Of a DNA stretch of 64,000 nt, positions 18,901-25,817 are shown piece by piece. Below the pieces are notes generated by a model. That model saw only the letters and a list, made by a program, of their open reading frames with translations. It had not been told where the DNA came from and did not search any database. Made by a program: the position numbers and the translations under genes. Source of the stretch: Kitasatospora kifunensis (GTDB taxonomy: Bacteria > Actinomycetota > Actinomycetes > Streptomycetales > Streptomycetaceae); the NCBI RefSeq assembly GCF_014203855.1, contig NZ_JACHJV010000001.1, positions 5,518,001 through 5,582,000 on the forward strand, in the 5' to 3' direction. Each line of letters opens with the position of its first letter. Within the stretch, counting starts at the first letter, position 1.

Positions 18901-21900
18901 TGAGCCTGCTCGCCAACGGGAGCTGGCGTACCACGCAGACCAATACGAGTTATGACAGCCTCGGCCGGCAGAGCCAGGTCGACGGCAAGGGCGACGTCTC
19001 GGTGCCGTCCCAGGAGACCTGCACCACGATCAGCTACGCCAACCCGCCGGCATCCAACCCGATGATGCTGAACTACCCGTCCGAGACGATCACCGTCTCC
19101 GGGGGCTGCGGCACCACCCCGGGAACCAGCACGACGGTCAACGACAAGCGGATCTTCTACGACGGCGACGGCAGCATCGGCAACCTCGGCACGCTCGGAC
19201 AACTCGGCAGCAACGGAGCCACGTTGGGCGAGGCAACCGCCACCCAGGCCGTGCAGTCGTACGACGGTTCGGGCAACCCGGTCTTCCAGACCCTGGGTGC
19301 CACCACGTACGACCAGTACGGCCGGATCATCAAGCTGCTGGACGGCGGGGGTCTGGCGACCACCAGCAGCTACAGCCCGGCGACCGGAACGCTGGCCACC
19401 GGCCTGTCGACCACCAACCCGGCGGGCTGGACGGCGACAAGCGTGCTCTCCCCGGGGCACGGTCTGACCACCCATGCGGTGGATGTCAACGGCCGGGTCA
19501 CCGACTCGACCTTCGATGCGCTCGGCCGTGCCACTCAGACCTGGTTGCCGGGCCGAACCATGGGTCAGCAGACGCCGGACAAGGTGTTCAGCTACGCGGT
19601 CCATGGCGCGGGTTCGAATCCGGACCCGTCCTCGGTCACCACGCAGACCCTGCGCGAAAACGGTTCCTACGGCACCGCTGTCGACATCTACGACGGGTTC
19701 CTGCAGGAGCGTCAGGTCCAGACCACCCCGGCCGACGACTCCAGCGGCCGATTGATTTCCTCCACGCACTACGACAGCCACGGCTGGACACTGAGCACGG
19801 TGCCGGCCTACTCCGATGCGATCAACGTGCCTTCCAGCACCATGTTCGTCGAGGTGGACAACACTCTTCCGTCGAAGACCGTCACCAACTACGACGGCCT
19901 GGGCCGTGCGACCAGCCAGACCCTGCTCGCCAAGTCAGCGCCGCTGTGGAACTCTTCGACCGCCTATCCGGGCGCGGACGAGACCGACTCCACTCCGCCG
20001 TCGGGCGCCACGTCGACCTCGGTCTTCACCAACGCTCTGGGGCAGACCACCTCGCGGGTGGCACACGGCCAGAACGGTGTCGGGGATGTGACGACCAGTT
20101 ACACCTACACTCCGACAGGTCAACCTGCCACGATCAAGGACACGGTCGGAAACACCTGGTCGTACAACTACGACCTACAGGGCCGGAGGATCTCGCAGTC
20201 GGACCCCGACACCGGTACCTCCACCACCAGCTACGACCAGCTCGGCCGCGTGGCCACCACCACCGACGCCCGTGGCCAGACCCTCTCCTACACCTACGAC
20301 CAGCTCAGCCGCCGCACCGGCGAGTACGCCGGGACCAGCACCACCGACCAGACCAAGCAACTCGCCTCCTGGAGTTACGACACCCTGGCGAAGGGCTACC
20401 CGACCTCCACCACTCGCTACGTCGGCGGATCGGGCAGTGCCGGTAGCGCGTACACGCAGGCGGTGACCGGCTACAACACCGCATACCAGCCCACTGGGTC
20501 GAGCGTCACCATCCCCGGCGCCGAGGGCAATCTCGCGAACACCTACACGATGAGTGCCGGCTACACGCCCAACACCGGCCTGTTGTCCGACACTTCCTAC
20601 AACGCGGACGGCGGCCTACCGGCCGAGGACGTCGGCTACGGCTATGACCTCCAAGGGTTGCTCGTCTCCTCGGGGTCGGGACGCTTCAACCACTACATGG
20701 ACGTCGGCAACTACTCCCCGCTCGGCCAGCCCCTGCAGTTCACCTACGGCACTGCCGGCTACCAACTGCGTACGGCCCAGACCTACGACGACGCCACCGG
20801 ACGTCTGGCCACCAACCGCGTGATCCTGCAGACCGCCACTGCCACCGCCATCTCCGCCACCACCATGGGTTACGACCAGGCAGGCAACCTCACCACCACG
20901 AGCGAACTGCAGTCCTCCGGTGGCCCGTCCCAGGCCTTCGACACCCAGTGCTTCCAGTACGACGGCCTGGACCGCCTGACCACTGCCTGGACCGACACTG
21001 CCGGCCAGAGCAGCCCCACCGCCGGCCAGCTCGCCCACTGCAACACCGCCAACCCGAGCCCCTCCACCATCGGCGGCCCGGCTCCGTACTGGCAGAGCTA
21101 CAGCTACAACCTGTTGGGCGACCGTACGCAGCAGGTCAAGCACGACCTCACCGGCAACACCGCCAACGACACCACCCAGAGGAGCAGTTACCCCGGTAGC
21201 GGCACCGCACCGGCCAGCCAGCCCAACACCGCTACAGCCATCACCACCACCGGCCCGAGCGGTACTTCGACGCTCACACCGCACTACGACCCGGCCGGCA
21301 ACACGACCAACCGCACCACCACCGGCGCGACCGCCACCAACCAGACCTTCACCTACGACGCCGAAGGCCGAACCGCCAGCGTCACCACGGCCGCTGGGGG
21401 CAGCAACCCGCAGACCACGGGCTACCTCTACGACGCTGACGGAAACCTGCTCATCCAGCGTGGACCGAGCAGCACGACCCTGTACCTCTTCGGCGGTGCC
21501 GAGCAGCTCACCCTCACCGGCAGCACTGTTACCGGCCTGCGTTACTACGACAACCCTGACGGCACGGTGCTCGTTCGCTCCAGCAGTGGAACGCTCGTCT
21601 ATCAGCCGACCAGCCCCCAGGGCACTGCTCAACTGCAGGTCGACGCCTACAGTCTGGCTGTCACTCGTCGTTCCTACGATCCGTACGGTGCTCCTCGTGG
21701 CGCGGCGCCGGCGCCCGGCAGTTGGGCCGACAACCGTGGATATCTGGGTCAACCCGTCGATGCCACCACGGGCTTGAATCTGCTCGGTGCTCGTCAGTAC
21801 GACCCGGTTATCGGCCGCTTCCTCACCGCGGACCCGTTGTTGGAGGCCGGCGACCCGAACCAGATGGGTGGCTATACCTACGCTGGGAACAACCCCACCA

Positions 21901-23393
21901 CTACCAGTGACCCCACCGGTCTCTGCGGCTGGTGCAACGACATCGGTTCGTTCGCTGCGGGTGCTGCCGACCAGGCGCTGTCCCTGTTCGAGCAGGCCAG
22001 CCCGGCGGCGAACATGGCCAATGCGGTCAACGGTGTCGGGGCTGAGGTGGGTCAGCCGAACGTGATGCCGTATGCGCCGACGAGCAACGTGATTGCGTAC
22101 GCGGCCGGGATTTCGACGAGCAATCCGTGGTACGTCGGGGGAGAGGTCACCGAGACGGTCGTCGAGATCGCTGCCGACGGGTACGGGCTGGTCGACGCCG
22201 GCATCGAGGGTATACGTACCCTGAAGAACATCCGTCAGGGTATGGACGATCCGGGTCTCTGGAACGCGTTCAAGCGGCTGTTCAGTGACGACAGCCCCGT
22301 CGGTAGCACTCCTGACGCCGCGCCGACCACTCCGGACACCCCCGGTGACCCCGGTACCCCCACTGGCAGTGACGGCGGCGCGGGCGGCGACCACGGAGCG
22401 GACAGGGGTACCAACAACAGTGGCCACGGCGGTTCCTCCGGCCACCGGGGATCTTCTGGTCACAGCAGCGGATCCTCCGGCCACAGCGGCGGACATGCGC
22501 CCGCTCACCACGGTTCCTCCCACGGTTCAAGCGGCTCGGGCGCGGGCAGCAAGTGCAGCTTCTCGCCGGACACACCTGTCCTGTTGGAAGACGGCACGAC
22601 CAAGCCGATCGGCCAGATCCAGGCCGGTGACAAGGTCGAGGCAGCCGACCCGACGACCGGCGAGCACCAGGGCGCAGAATCGGTGACCGCCACTTACATC
22701 AACCACGACAGTGACCTCGTCGACCTGACGGTGGCCTCCGCGGACGGCAGCCAGTCCACTGTCCACACCACGGCCAATCACCCCTTCTGGGACGCCACCA
22801 AGCACGGCTGGGTCCCAACCGGCAACCTTCCGGCGGGCGACCAACTCCAGACCGTCAACGGGGCGAGCGTCACGGTGGTCGCCGTCACGGTGACCCCTGG
22901 TGAGGCTGACCGCTACAACCTCACGGTTGACAAGCTCCACACGTATTACGTGCTCGCCGGGACCACGCCGGTACTCGTCCACAACAAGTGTGACCTCGTT
23001 GACGCAGTAATGAAGGAGGCGGATGCCGTTGCCGACCTTTCAAATGCACAGCGCCCCAATGCAATTGAAGGACTACAGATTCCGGGGAGCGAACCGATTA
23101 TTCACTACAGCGATGGTGGCGCGGGTGGTCGGCCAGCCAATCAGACCATCCAAGACTTGCTTGACAATATACCTGTCGCTGACCGTGGGAATAATCATGG
23201 AGGATGCGGGTTGGTGGCCTGCCTGAGTGAGGCGCTGGACCAAAGGCTCGATCCGACGGGGGCGAGTGCTGCGGCAGTCATGGGGCGCGCTAGAACCAAC
23301 AAGAACTTCCTTAAGCCCATCGGGCCCTGCCCTAGCTGCAGCGTCCTTGTGGAGCACTTCGGGATAGACTTTAAGACGGCGGATGACTATTAG
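15990..23393 (+). CDS. Secreted Rhs/YD-repeat polymorphic toxin with HINT domain and deaminase-like C-terminal tip
   Basis: This 2467-residue protein begins with a signal peptide (TVLAATLAAMSLLVPLAEA). A SpvB/Tc-like beta region follows (ITVPPSLGGSAPSVGLSYDS, about 310-330). YD repeats run from about 1090 to 1870 (YDQLGRVATTTDARGQ and similar), and the Rhs-associated core is about 1900-1978 (YDPVIGRFLTADPL). After a Gly/Ser/His linker, the HINT domain starts at Cys2189, contains TANHPFW and ends VLVHNKC near 2333, as in self-cleaving inteins. The last 135 residues form the tip, with HGGC (2403-2406) and PCPSC (2446-2450), the zinc-ligand layout of YwqJ-type nucleic-acid deaminase toxins. The expected CxE glutamate is Leu2408. 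A SUKH-3 gene follows at once. The fold of the tip is inferred. Confidence 0.9.
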   Translation: MRSRLLWFDGGGRRSRARRGTVLAATLAAMSLLVPLAEADTVVGSYHYTGALWPADPLPPQPKVDGHAVGASAVPQAVPEPKGTRVLARQAAKAPAWPAASSSTVNVASPSGGSHPAAARDRAAVASPVTVAPAPDGAAAPLTATEGSAGAAAVPTTPSSVQVETADHAKAQAANVDGLLVGLSRADGAAEPGKAAVSLDYGSIAQAYGGGWASRLRLVAMPACALTTPQLAQCRTQQPLATANDPVSQKLTATVTLPGTPPQSRSMMAAPMAVGASTMSSMAVAAVSGTSGSQGNYTATPLSASGSWAQSGSGAFTYNYPITVPPSLGGSAPSVGLSYDSQSIDGENSSRNSQSSWLGDGWSYSPGFIERSYKPCAGDGITGSGDECWAGYNATLSLGSHSGQLVRDSNGIYHLQGDDGTKIEDLSGASNGLWNGEYFKVTTTDGTQYYLGLNHSPGSATDPATNSAWGVPVYNPKPGDPCYNAAQGNASQCAQQMGWRFNLDFVVDAQGNVQRYDWANETNYYNMGYGQVVATGGAGTMTGYTRGGYLTQISYGYKLADEQAGHDPAAKVVFTPAQRCTTDPTTCQASNLSATTAPNWPDTPYDLNCAANAATSGSGTNVCQVASPSFWSTVRLQSIKTTVKVGSGWQDVDSWALTHLFSNAGATVDPVTGNTVDPADAGSLQSVMWLSQIQHTGLDTSAGGSGTITLDPVTFQGVEMDNRVDGLSPPAPPLYHPRISSIQTETGEQIAVTYRAPDCSRKNNTMPASPDSDTMACYQAYWTTPGSSTPIADWFQKTLVSVVTDNDATKAASPAKVTTYTYSGGAAWHRDDSDLTDDQYRTWNQFRGYRTVTVNTGAAPDPVTQTVTSYFQGMDGDYKADGTQRSVTLTNSLGEGVTDGLWLAGTAQEVDTYSGTGGNVVAKSLPGVPTAAVTAHSPRTAWTAKTPAPSTLSTLPDLTARRIQSNSTRALSLLANGSWRTTQTNTSYDSLGRQSQVDGKGDVSVPSQETCTTISYANPPASNPMMLNYPSETITVSGGCGTTPGTSTTVNDKRIFYDGDGSIGNLGTLGQLGSNGATLGEATATQAVQSYDGSGNPVFQTLGATTYDQYGRIIKLLDGGGLATTSSYSPATGTLATGLSTTNPAGWTATSVLSPGHGLTTHAVDVNGRVTDSTFDALGRATQTWLPGRTMGQQTPDKVFSYAVHGAGSNPDPSSVTTQTLRENGSYGTAVDIYDGFLQERQVQTTPADDSSGRLISSTHYDSHGWTLSTVPAYSDAINVPSSTMFVEVDNTLPSKTVTNYDGLGRATSQTLLAKSAPLWNSSTAYPGADETDSTPPSGATSTSVFTNALGQTTSRVAHGQNGVGDVTTSYTYTPTGQPATIKDTVGNTWSYNYDLQGRRISQSDPDTGTSTTSYDQLGRVATTTDARGQTLSYTYDQLSRRTGEYAGTSTTDQTKQLASWSYDTLAKGYPTSTTRYVGGSGSAGSAYTQAVTGYNTAYQPTGSSVTIPGAEGNLANTYTMSAGYTPNTGLLSDTSYNADGGLPAEDVGYGYDLQGLLVSSGSGRFNHYMDVGNYSPLGQPLQFTYGTAGYQLRTAQTYDDATGRLATNRVILQTATATAISATTMGYDQAGNLTTTSELQSSGGPSQAFDTQCFQYDGLDRLTTAWTDTAGQSSPTAGQLAHCNTANPSPSTIGGPAPYWQSYSYNLLGDRTQQVKHDLTGNTANDTTQRSSYPGSGTAPASQPNTATAITTTGPSGTSTLTPHYDPAGNTTNRTTTGATATNQTFTYDAEGRTASVTTAAGGSNPQTTGYLYDADGNLLIQRGPSSTTLYLFGGAEQLTLTGSTVTGLRYYDNPDGTVLVRSSSGTLVYQPTSPQGTAQLQVDAYSLAVTRRSYDPYGAPRGAAPAPGSWADNRGYLGQPVDATTGLNLLGARQYDPVIGRFLTADPLLEAGDPNQMGGYTYAGNNPTTTSDPTGLCGWCNDIGSFAAGAADQALSLFEQASPAANMANAVNGVGAEVGQPNVMPYAPTSNVIAYAAGISTSNPWYVGGEVTETVVEIAADGYGLVDAGIEGIRTLKNIRQGMDDPGLWNAFKRLFSDDSPVGSTPDAAPTTPDTPGDPGTPTGSDGGAGGDHGADRGTNNSGHGGSSGHRGSSGHSSGSSGHSGGHAPAHHGSSHGSSGSGAGSKCSFSPDTPVLLEDGTTKPIGQIQAGDKVEAADPTTGEHQGAESVTATYINHDSDLVDLTVASADGSQSTVHTTANHPFWDATKHGWVPTGNLPAGDQLQTVNGASVTVVAVTVTPGEADRYNLTVDKLHTYYVLAGTTPVLVHNKCDLVDAVMKEADAVADLSNAQRPNAIEGLQIPGSEPIIHYSDGGAGGRPANQTIQDLLDNIPVADRGNNHGGCGLVACLSEALDQRLDPTGASAAAVMGRARTNKNFLKPIGPCPSCSVLVEHFGIDFKTADDY

Positions 23394-23409
23394 GGTCGAG
23401 GGAGGCAAG

Positions 23410-23862
23410 ATGTCCAGATTCTCTGCAGGCGTGGAACAGACTCTTCGGTCGGCTGGCTGGTTCCCGGGGCGCAGCGTGGAGGTTGGTTCGTGGAGGGATT
23501 CCATGCACGGCTTTCCTTTCCATGCTGCAGCGGGTGAATTTCTTCAAGAGTTTGGCGGTCTTCGCGTGACAGTCGCTGGTCCGGGGATCAGTTGTGCGCG
23601 TGAGCCATTTGAGATCGACCCCGACCTTGCCGTGGGCGAGGAAGGGAGGTTTGCAGAGATGTCTAACATCTTCGGTCGGCGATTTTTTCCTTTGGGGGAG
23701 ACGGCGCGTGGAGAATTTTTCCTGGCAATTGATGAAGAAGGTGTAATTTATCTGCTGCAAGGATGGGTGCTAAGTCTTGGGCCGAGTGATACTGCTCTTG
23801 AGCGACTCGTCACGGGAGTAGCGGCGGAGCGTCTGAGGATTCCGGGGGATGGTAGTCGATAA
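23410..23862 (+). CDS. SUKH-3 family immunity protein
   Basis: This 150-residue protein is the predicted antidote to the Rhs tip. The opening VEQTLRSAGWFPGRSVEVGS is the SUKH-3 signature, followed by AAGEFLQEFGGLRV, FEIDPDLAVGEEGRF, the FFPLGE block and FLAIDEEGVIYLL. ATG 23410 was preferred over ATG 23383 because GGGAGG (about 23399-23405) sits 4 nt upstream and the protein then starts at the domain. It lies 16 nt after the toxin stop, consistent with co-expression. GC content is low for this genome (line 23701-23760 is 26 of 60), which suggests recent acquisition with the tip. Confidence 0.85.
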   Translation: MSRFSAGVEQTLRSAGWFPGRSVEVGSWRDSMHGFPFHAAAGEFLQEFGGLRVTVAGPGISCAREPFEIDPDLAVGEEGRFAEMSNIFGRRFFPLGETARGEFFLAIDEEGVIYLLQGWVLSLGPSDTALERLVTGVAAERLRIPGDGSR

Positions 23863-24073
23863 AACATGGCCAATGGGGTATTTCGGCTAATTGGTGCACG
23901 AGTCCAGGTGGATTAGTGTAGAGATCGAAAAGACCCTGGAATTGGGCTGTTGCCGGGACTTCCAACTAGCGTCTCAGTGTCGGGTTGCACGTCAATATGA
24001 CGTTGGGCTGGCAGTAGCAGGTTGGCGGCGGAGTGCCGATCCGAGACGGGAATATCGGATTCTGGGAGGATTC
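23863..24073. other. AT-richer spacer behind the immunity gene
   Basis: No clear gene is seen. An in-frame extension of the 62-residue gene reaches back to GTG 23891, but its translation resembles nothing I recognise. The spacer may contain the promoter of the small gene. Confidence 0.3.
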
Positions 24074-24262
24074 ATGGATGAAGAAATTGCCATTCGGATT
24101 GATCTGAAGACGGCTCAGGCCCTGGTGGACGTCATCTACATGTTCGGCGAGCATGTTGCCGCCGGCGTCCCGATCGAGGTTCGGGATGATGACACCGAAC
24201 TCGGTGAACTTGTCGGAGATTTCTACAAGAACCTGCGAAAGAGAATCCGAGAGGCCAAGTAG
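24074..24262 (+). CDS. Small acidic protein of unknown function
   Basis: A 62-residue predicted soluble protein (MDEEIAIRIDLKTAQALVDV at the N-terminus, DFYKNLRKRIREAK at the C-terminus). GGGAGGA lies 4-5 nt before ATG 24074, a clear ribosome site, so this start is preferred to an in-frame GTG at 23891. It has mixed acidic helix character and no signal or membrane segment. It lies in the Rhs-associated accessory region behind the immunity gene. I do not recognise a family; it could be a second small immunity-type protein or an unrelated passenger. Confidence 0.6.
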   Translation: MDEEIAIRIDLKTAQALVDVIYMFGEHVAAGVPIEVRDDDTELGELVGDFYKNLRKRIREAK

Positions 24263-24364
24263 CGCCCGCCCCGGCCCAGGCATGTATCGCCCGCCCACGC
24301 AACTCATAGGCCGTCGCACCACGCCAGTGGCGCGGTGGCCTATGTAGTGTCGTCTGCTGGCATC

Positions 24365-24474
24365 ATGTCACCGGCTTGCGCTACTACGACAGCCCCGATG
24401 GTACGGTGTTACTCCGTTCCAGCAGTGGAACGCTCACCTATCGGCCGGCCAACTCGCAGGGCACTGCTCAGCGT
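24365..24474 (+). pseudogene. Orphan Rhs-core fragment
   Basis: The translation LRYYDSPDGTVLLRSSSGTL, with the following TYRPANSQGTAQ, closely matches residues of the intact Rhs protein encoded at about 21538-21635 (RYYDNPDGTVLVRSSSGTLV). Only about 35 codons are present, with no toxin tip, and the frame runs straight into an HTH-type gene. It is a displaced remnant of another Rhs gene or of an earlier recombination at this locus. Confidence 0.8.
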
Positions 24475-24888
24475 AACTTTGCCCGATTATTGCCCAGGAT
24501 GCCGGAGAGTGTTTCTCCGAGGAAGAAACACTCATTTGAGCAGTACCCTCCGGGCTTCGGTTCGCTCCTTGTGCGGATACTCGCGTTCCGCAACCTGGGG
24601 TGGTCCTCGGCGGCCAAGGTGATCTATCTGATGTCCGGTGTCTACGTTTCAGCTGCGACTATCGGGGCGGTAGGGCGTGGCGTCAAGGACCTCGACCCTG
24701 AGCTTCTCAACGGGTTTGCGGCCGCGCTCGGCGTTCCAGTCGCTGTCGTGGCTTCTTTGACGGGCATGTTGTAAATTTCAGCAAGTTGCAGGCAGCCAGA
24801 GGAAGTTATCGACACCGCCGCGCTGATTTGGGATGTGCGGCACCTGACTGCGGGGCAGGTGCGGCAAGTCTCGCATCTGGCAGATTAA
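24475..24888 (+). pseudogene. HTH (XRE-like) regulator remnant with internal stop codon
   Basis: The frame continues from the Rhs fragment into LLVRILAFRNLGWSSAAKVI, followed by YVSAATIGAVGRG and LNGFAAALGVPVAVVASLTG. This reads like the DNA-binding domain of a family of streptomycete HTH proteins. TAA at 24772-24774 stops it. Reading on in the same frame gives a sensible C-terminus (EEVIDTAALIWDVRHLTAGQ, then VRQVSHLAD) and a second TAA at 24886-24888. The 5' end is lost at the Rhs junction. The gene therefore appears doubly broken. Confidence 0.65.
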
Positions 24889-25203
24889 CCCTGGATAGTC
24901 ATTGCTGCTGGCGAGACGATGGTCCTGATCTATGCAAATAATCCTGGACACCCCGCCGATCTTATTCGGCGGGGTGTCCAGGGGCATGACGTCAGCAGTT
25001 GACGGAAACGACAGCGGATTGGCGCTGCGTAGAGCGGTGGGTCATCGCCGTCGTCGGGCTTGGCAGTGGCCCCGATGAGTTGCAGAGAACGTGCCGAGGA
25101 GCTCCATGGCCGTCGTGCCGGAGAAGGAGTCGGGTGTGTAGCGGCGACATCGCGTAGTTGAAGCCGCCCAAATGTCTGTCGTGCGGGGCCCCTCGGAGCA
25201 GGC
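24889..25203. other. Gene-free spacer in the accessory region
   Basis: Apart from the terminator at 24943-24982, I see nothing that I can support here. Open frames on the minus strand are readings of other phases downstream of the frameshifted gene. Confidence 0.4.
24943..24982. terminator. Strong bidirectional terminator
   Basis: A perfect 17-bp stem is formed by 24943-24959 and 24966-24982, with the 6-nt loop TCTTAT. It separates the convergent HTH remnant and the frameshifted gene. Confidence 0.85.
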
Positions 25204-25712
25204 TCACTCGTAGTCGAAGAAGCGGTCCCACCACGTCCGCGGTTCGAAGGAGGTACCGACGCCGCTGACGCCGTCGTATCGCGTCCACAACAGGTGCTCG
25301 GAGATGGCGATGTAGCCGAGTGCTTCGAGTTCGTCGTCGATGCGGTGACGGTCGGCGGCTTCGAAGAGGACCTCCTCTTCCTCCTCGTCGTACCAGCCGG
25401 GGATCCCAGCGTGACGGCGACGAGGTTGCCGTAGTTGCTGACCGTGATGGTGAGGTGCTCGCCACTGGCGGTCGCGGTGGCGGGGATGACGATGGTCCCG
25501 TGGTGGTTCGCGTCCTGGACGCCTCGGTCGACGGTGCAGGTGCAGCGGAACCGCTGATCCAGCCTGGCGGCGAGCTGATCGAATCGGGCGCGGGTCGCGG
25601 CGTGGTTGTAGGTGTCGTAGGTGACGTAGCTCCGGGGGAAGTCGAGGCCATCGGGGGCGTCGAGCTCCCGCAGCAGAGCCCAACTGTGCTGTTCATCAAG
25701 GGGCATGGTCAT
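25204..25712 (-). pseudogene. Conserved-looking acidic protein, interrupted by a one-base frameshift
   Basis: From ATG 25712 (or 25706) the frame reads MPLDEQHSWALLRELDAPDG, then SYVTYDTYNHAATRARFDQL and HLTITVSNYGNLVAVTLG, and then degenerates to Arg/Ser-rich sequence. Moving to the neighbouring phase near 25407-25412 restores a plausible protein: GIPGWYDEEEEEVLFEAADR, LGYIAISEHLLWTRYDGVS, and RTWWDRFFDYE before the stop. One missing G in the run at that point (GGGG to GGG on the coding strand) explains the shift. The intact product would be about 169 acidic, soluble residues. I do not know its family; the setting next to an Rhs locus makes an immunity-like role conceivable. Confidence 0.7.
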
Positions 25713-25749
25713 CGTCTCCGGGTCGGTGAGGGAGCTGGCACCCAACGCA

Positions 25750-25785
25750 CAGGCCGTCGCACCACACAAACGGTGCGACGGCCTG
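25750..25785. terminator. Terminator downstream of pepN
   Basis: A perfect 14-bp stem is formed by 25750-25763 and 25772-25785, with an 8-nt loop. It lies just after the pepN stop on the minus strand. Confidence 0.8.
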
Positions 25786-25817
25786 ACGAAACGTCACCAG
25801 TCACCAACCGCCAGGCG

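Larger units (their letters stand above)
24308..25765. repeat. 15-bp direct repeat flanking the debris segment
   Basis: AGGCCGTCGCACCAC occurs at 24308-24322 and again at 25751-25765. Each copy forms one side of a hairpin. Together they bracket the Rhs fragment, the HTH remnant and the frameshifted gene. Confidence 0.6.

Noticed and set aside
22985..23393. Restriction- or HNH-type nuclease tip for the Rhs protein
   Set aside because: No HNH or GHH pattern is present; HGGC and PCPSC fit a zinc deaminase fold better.
25004..25200. A gene on the minus strand following the frameshifted gene
   Set aside because: The reading is only an extension of the wrong phase, with no start, ribosome site or recognisable domain.
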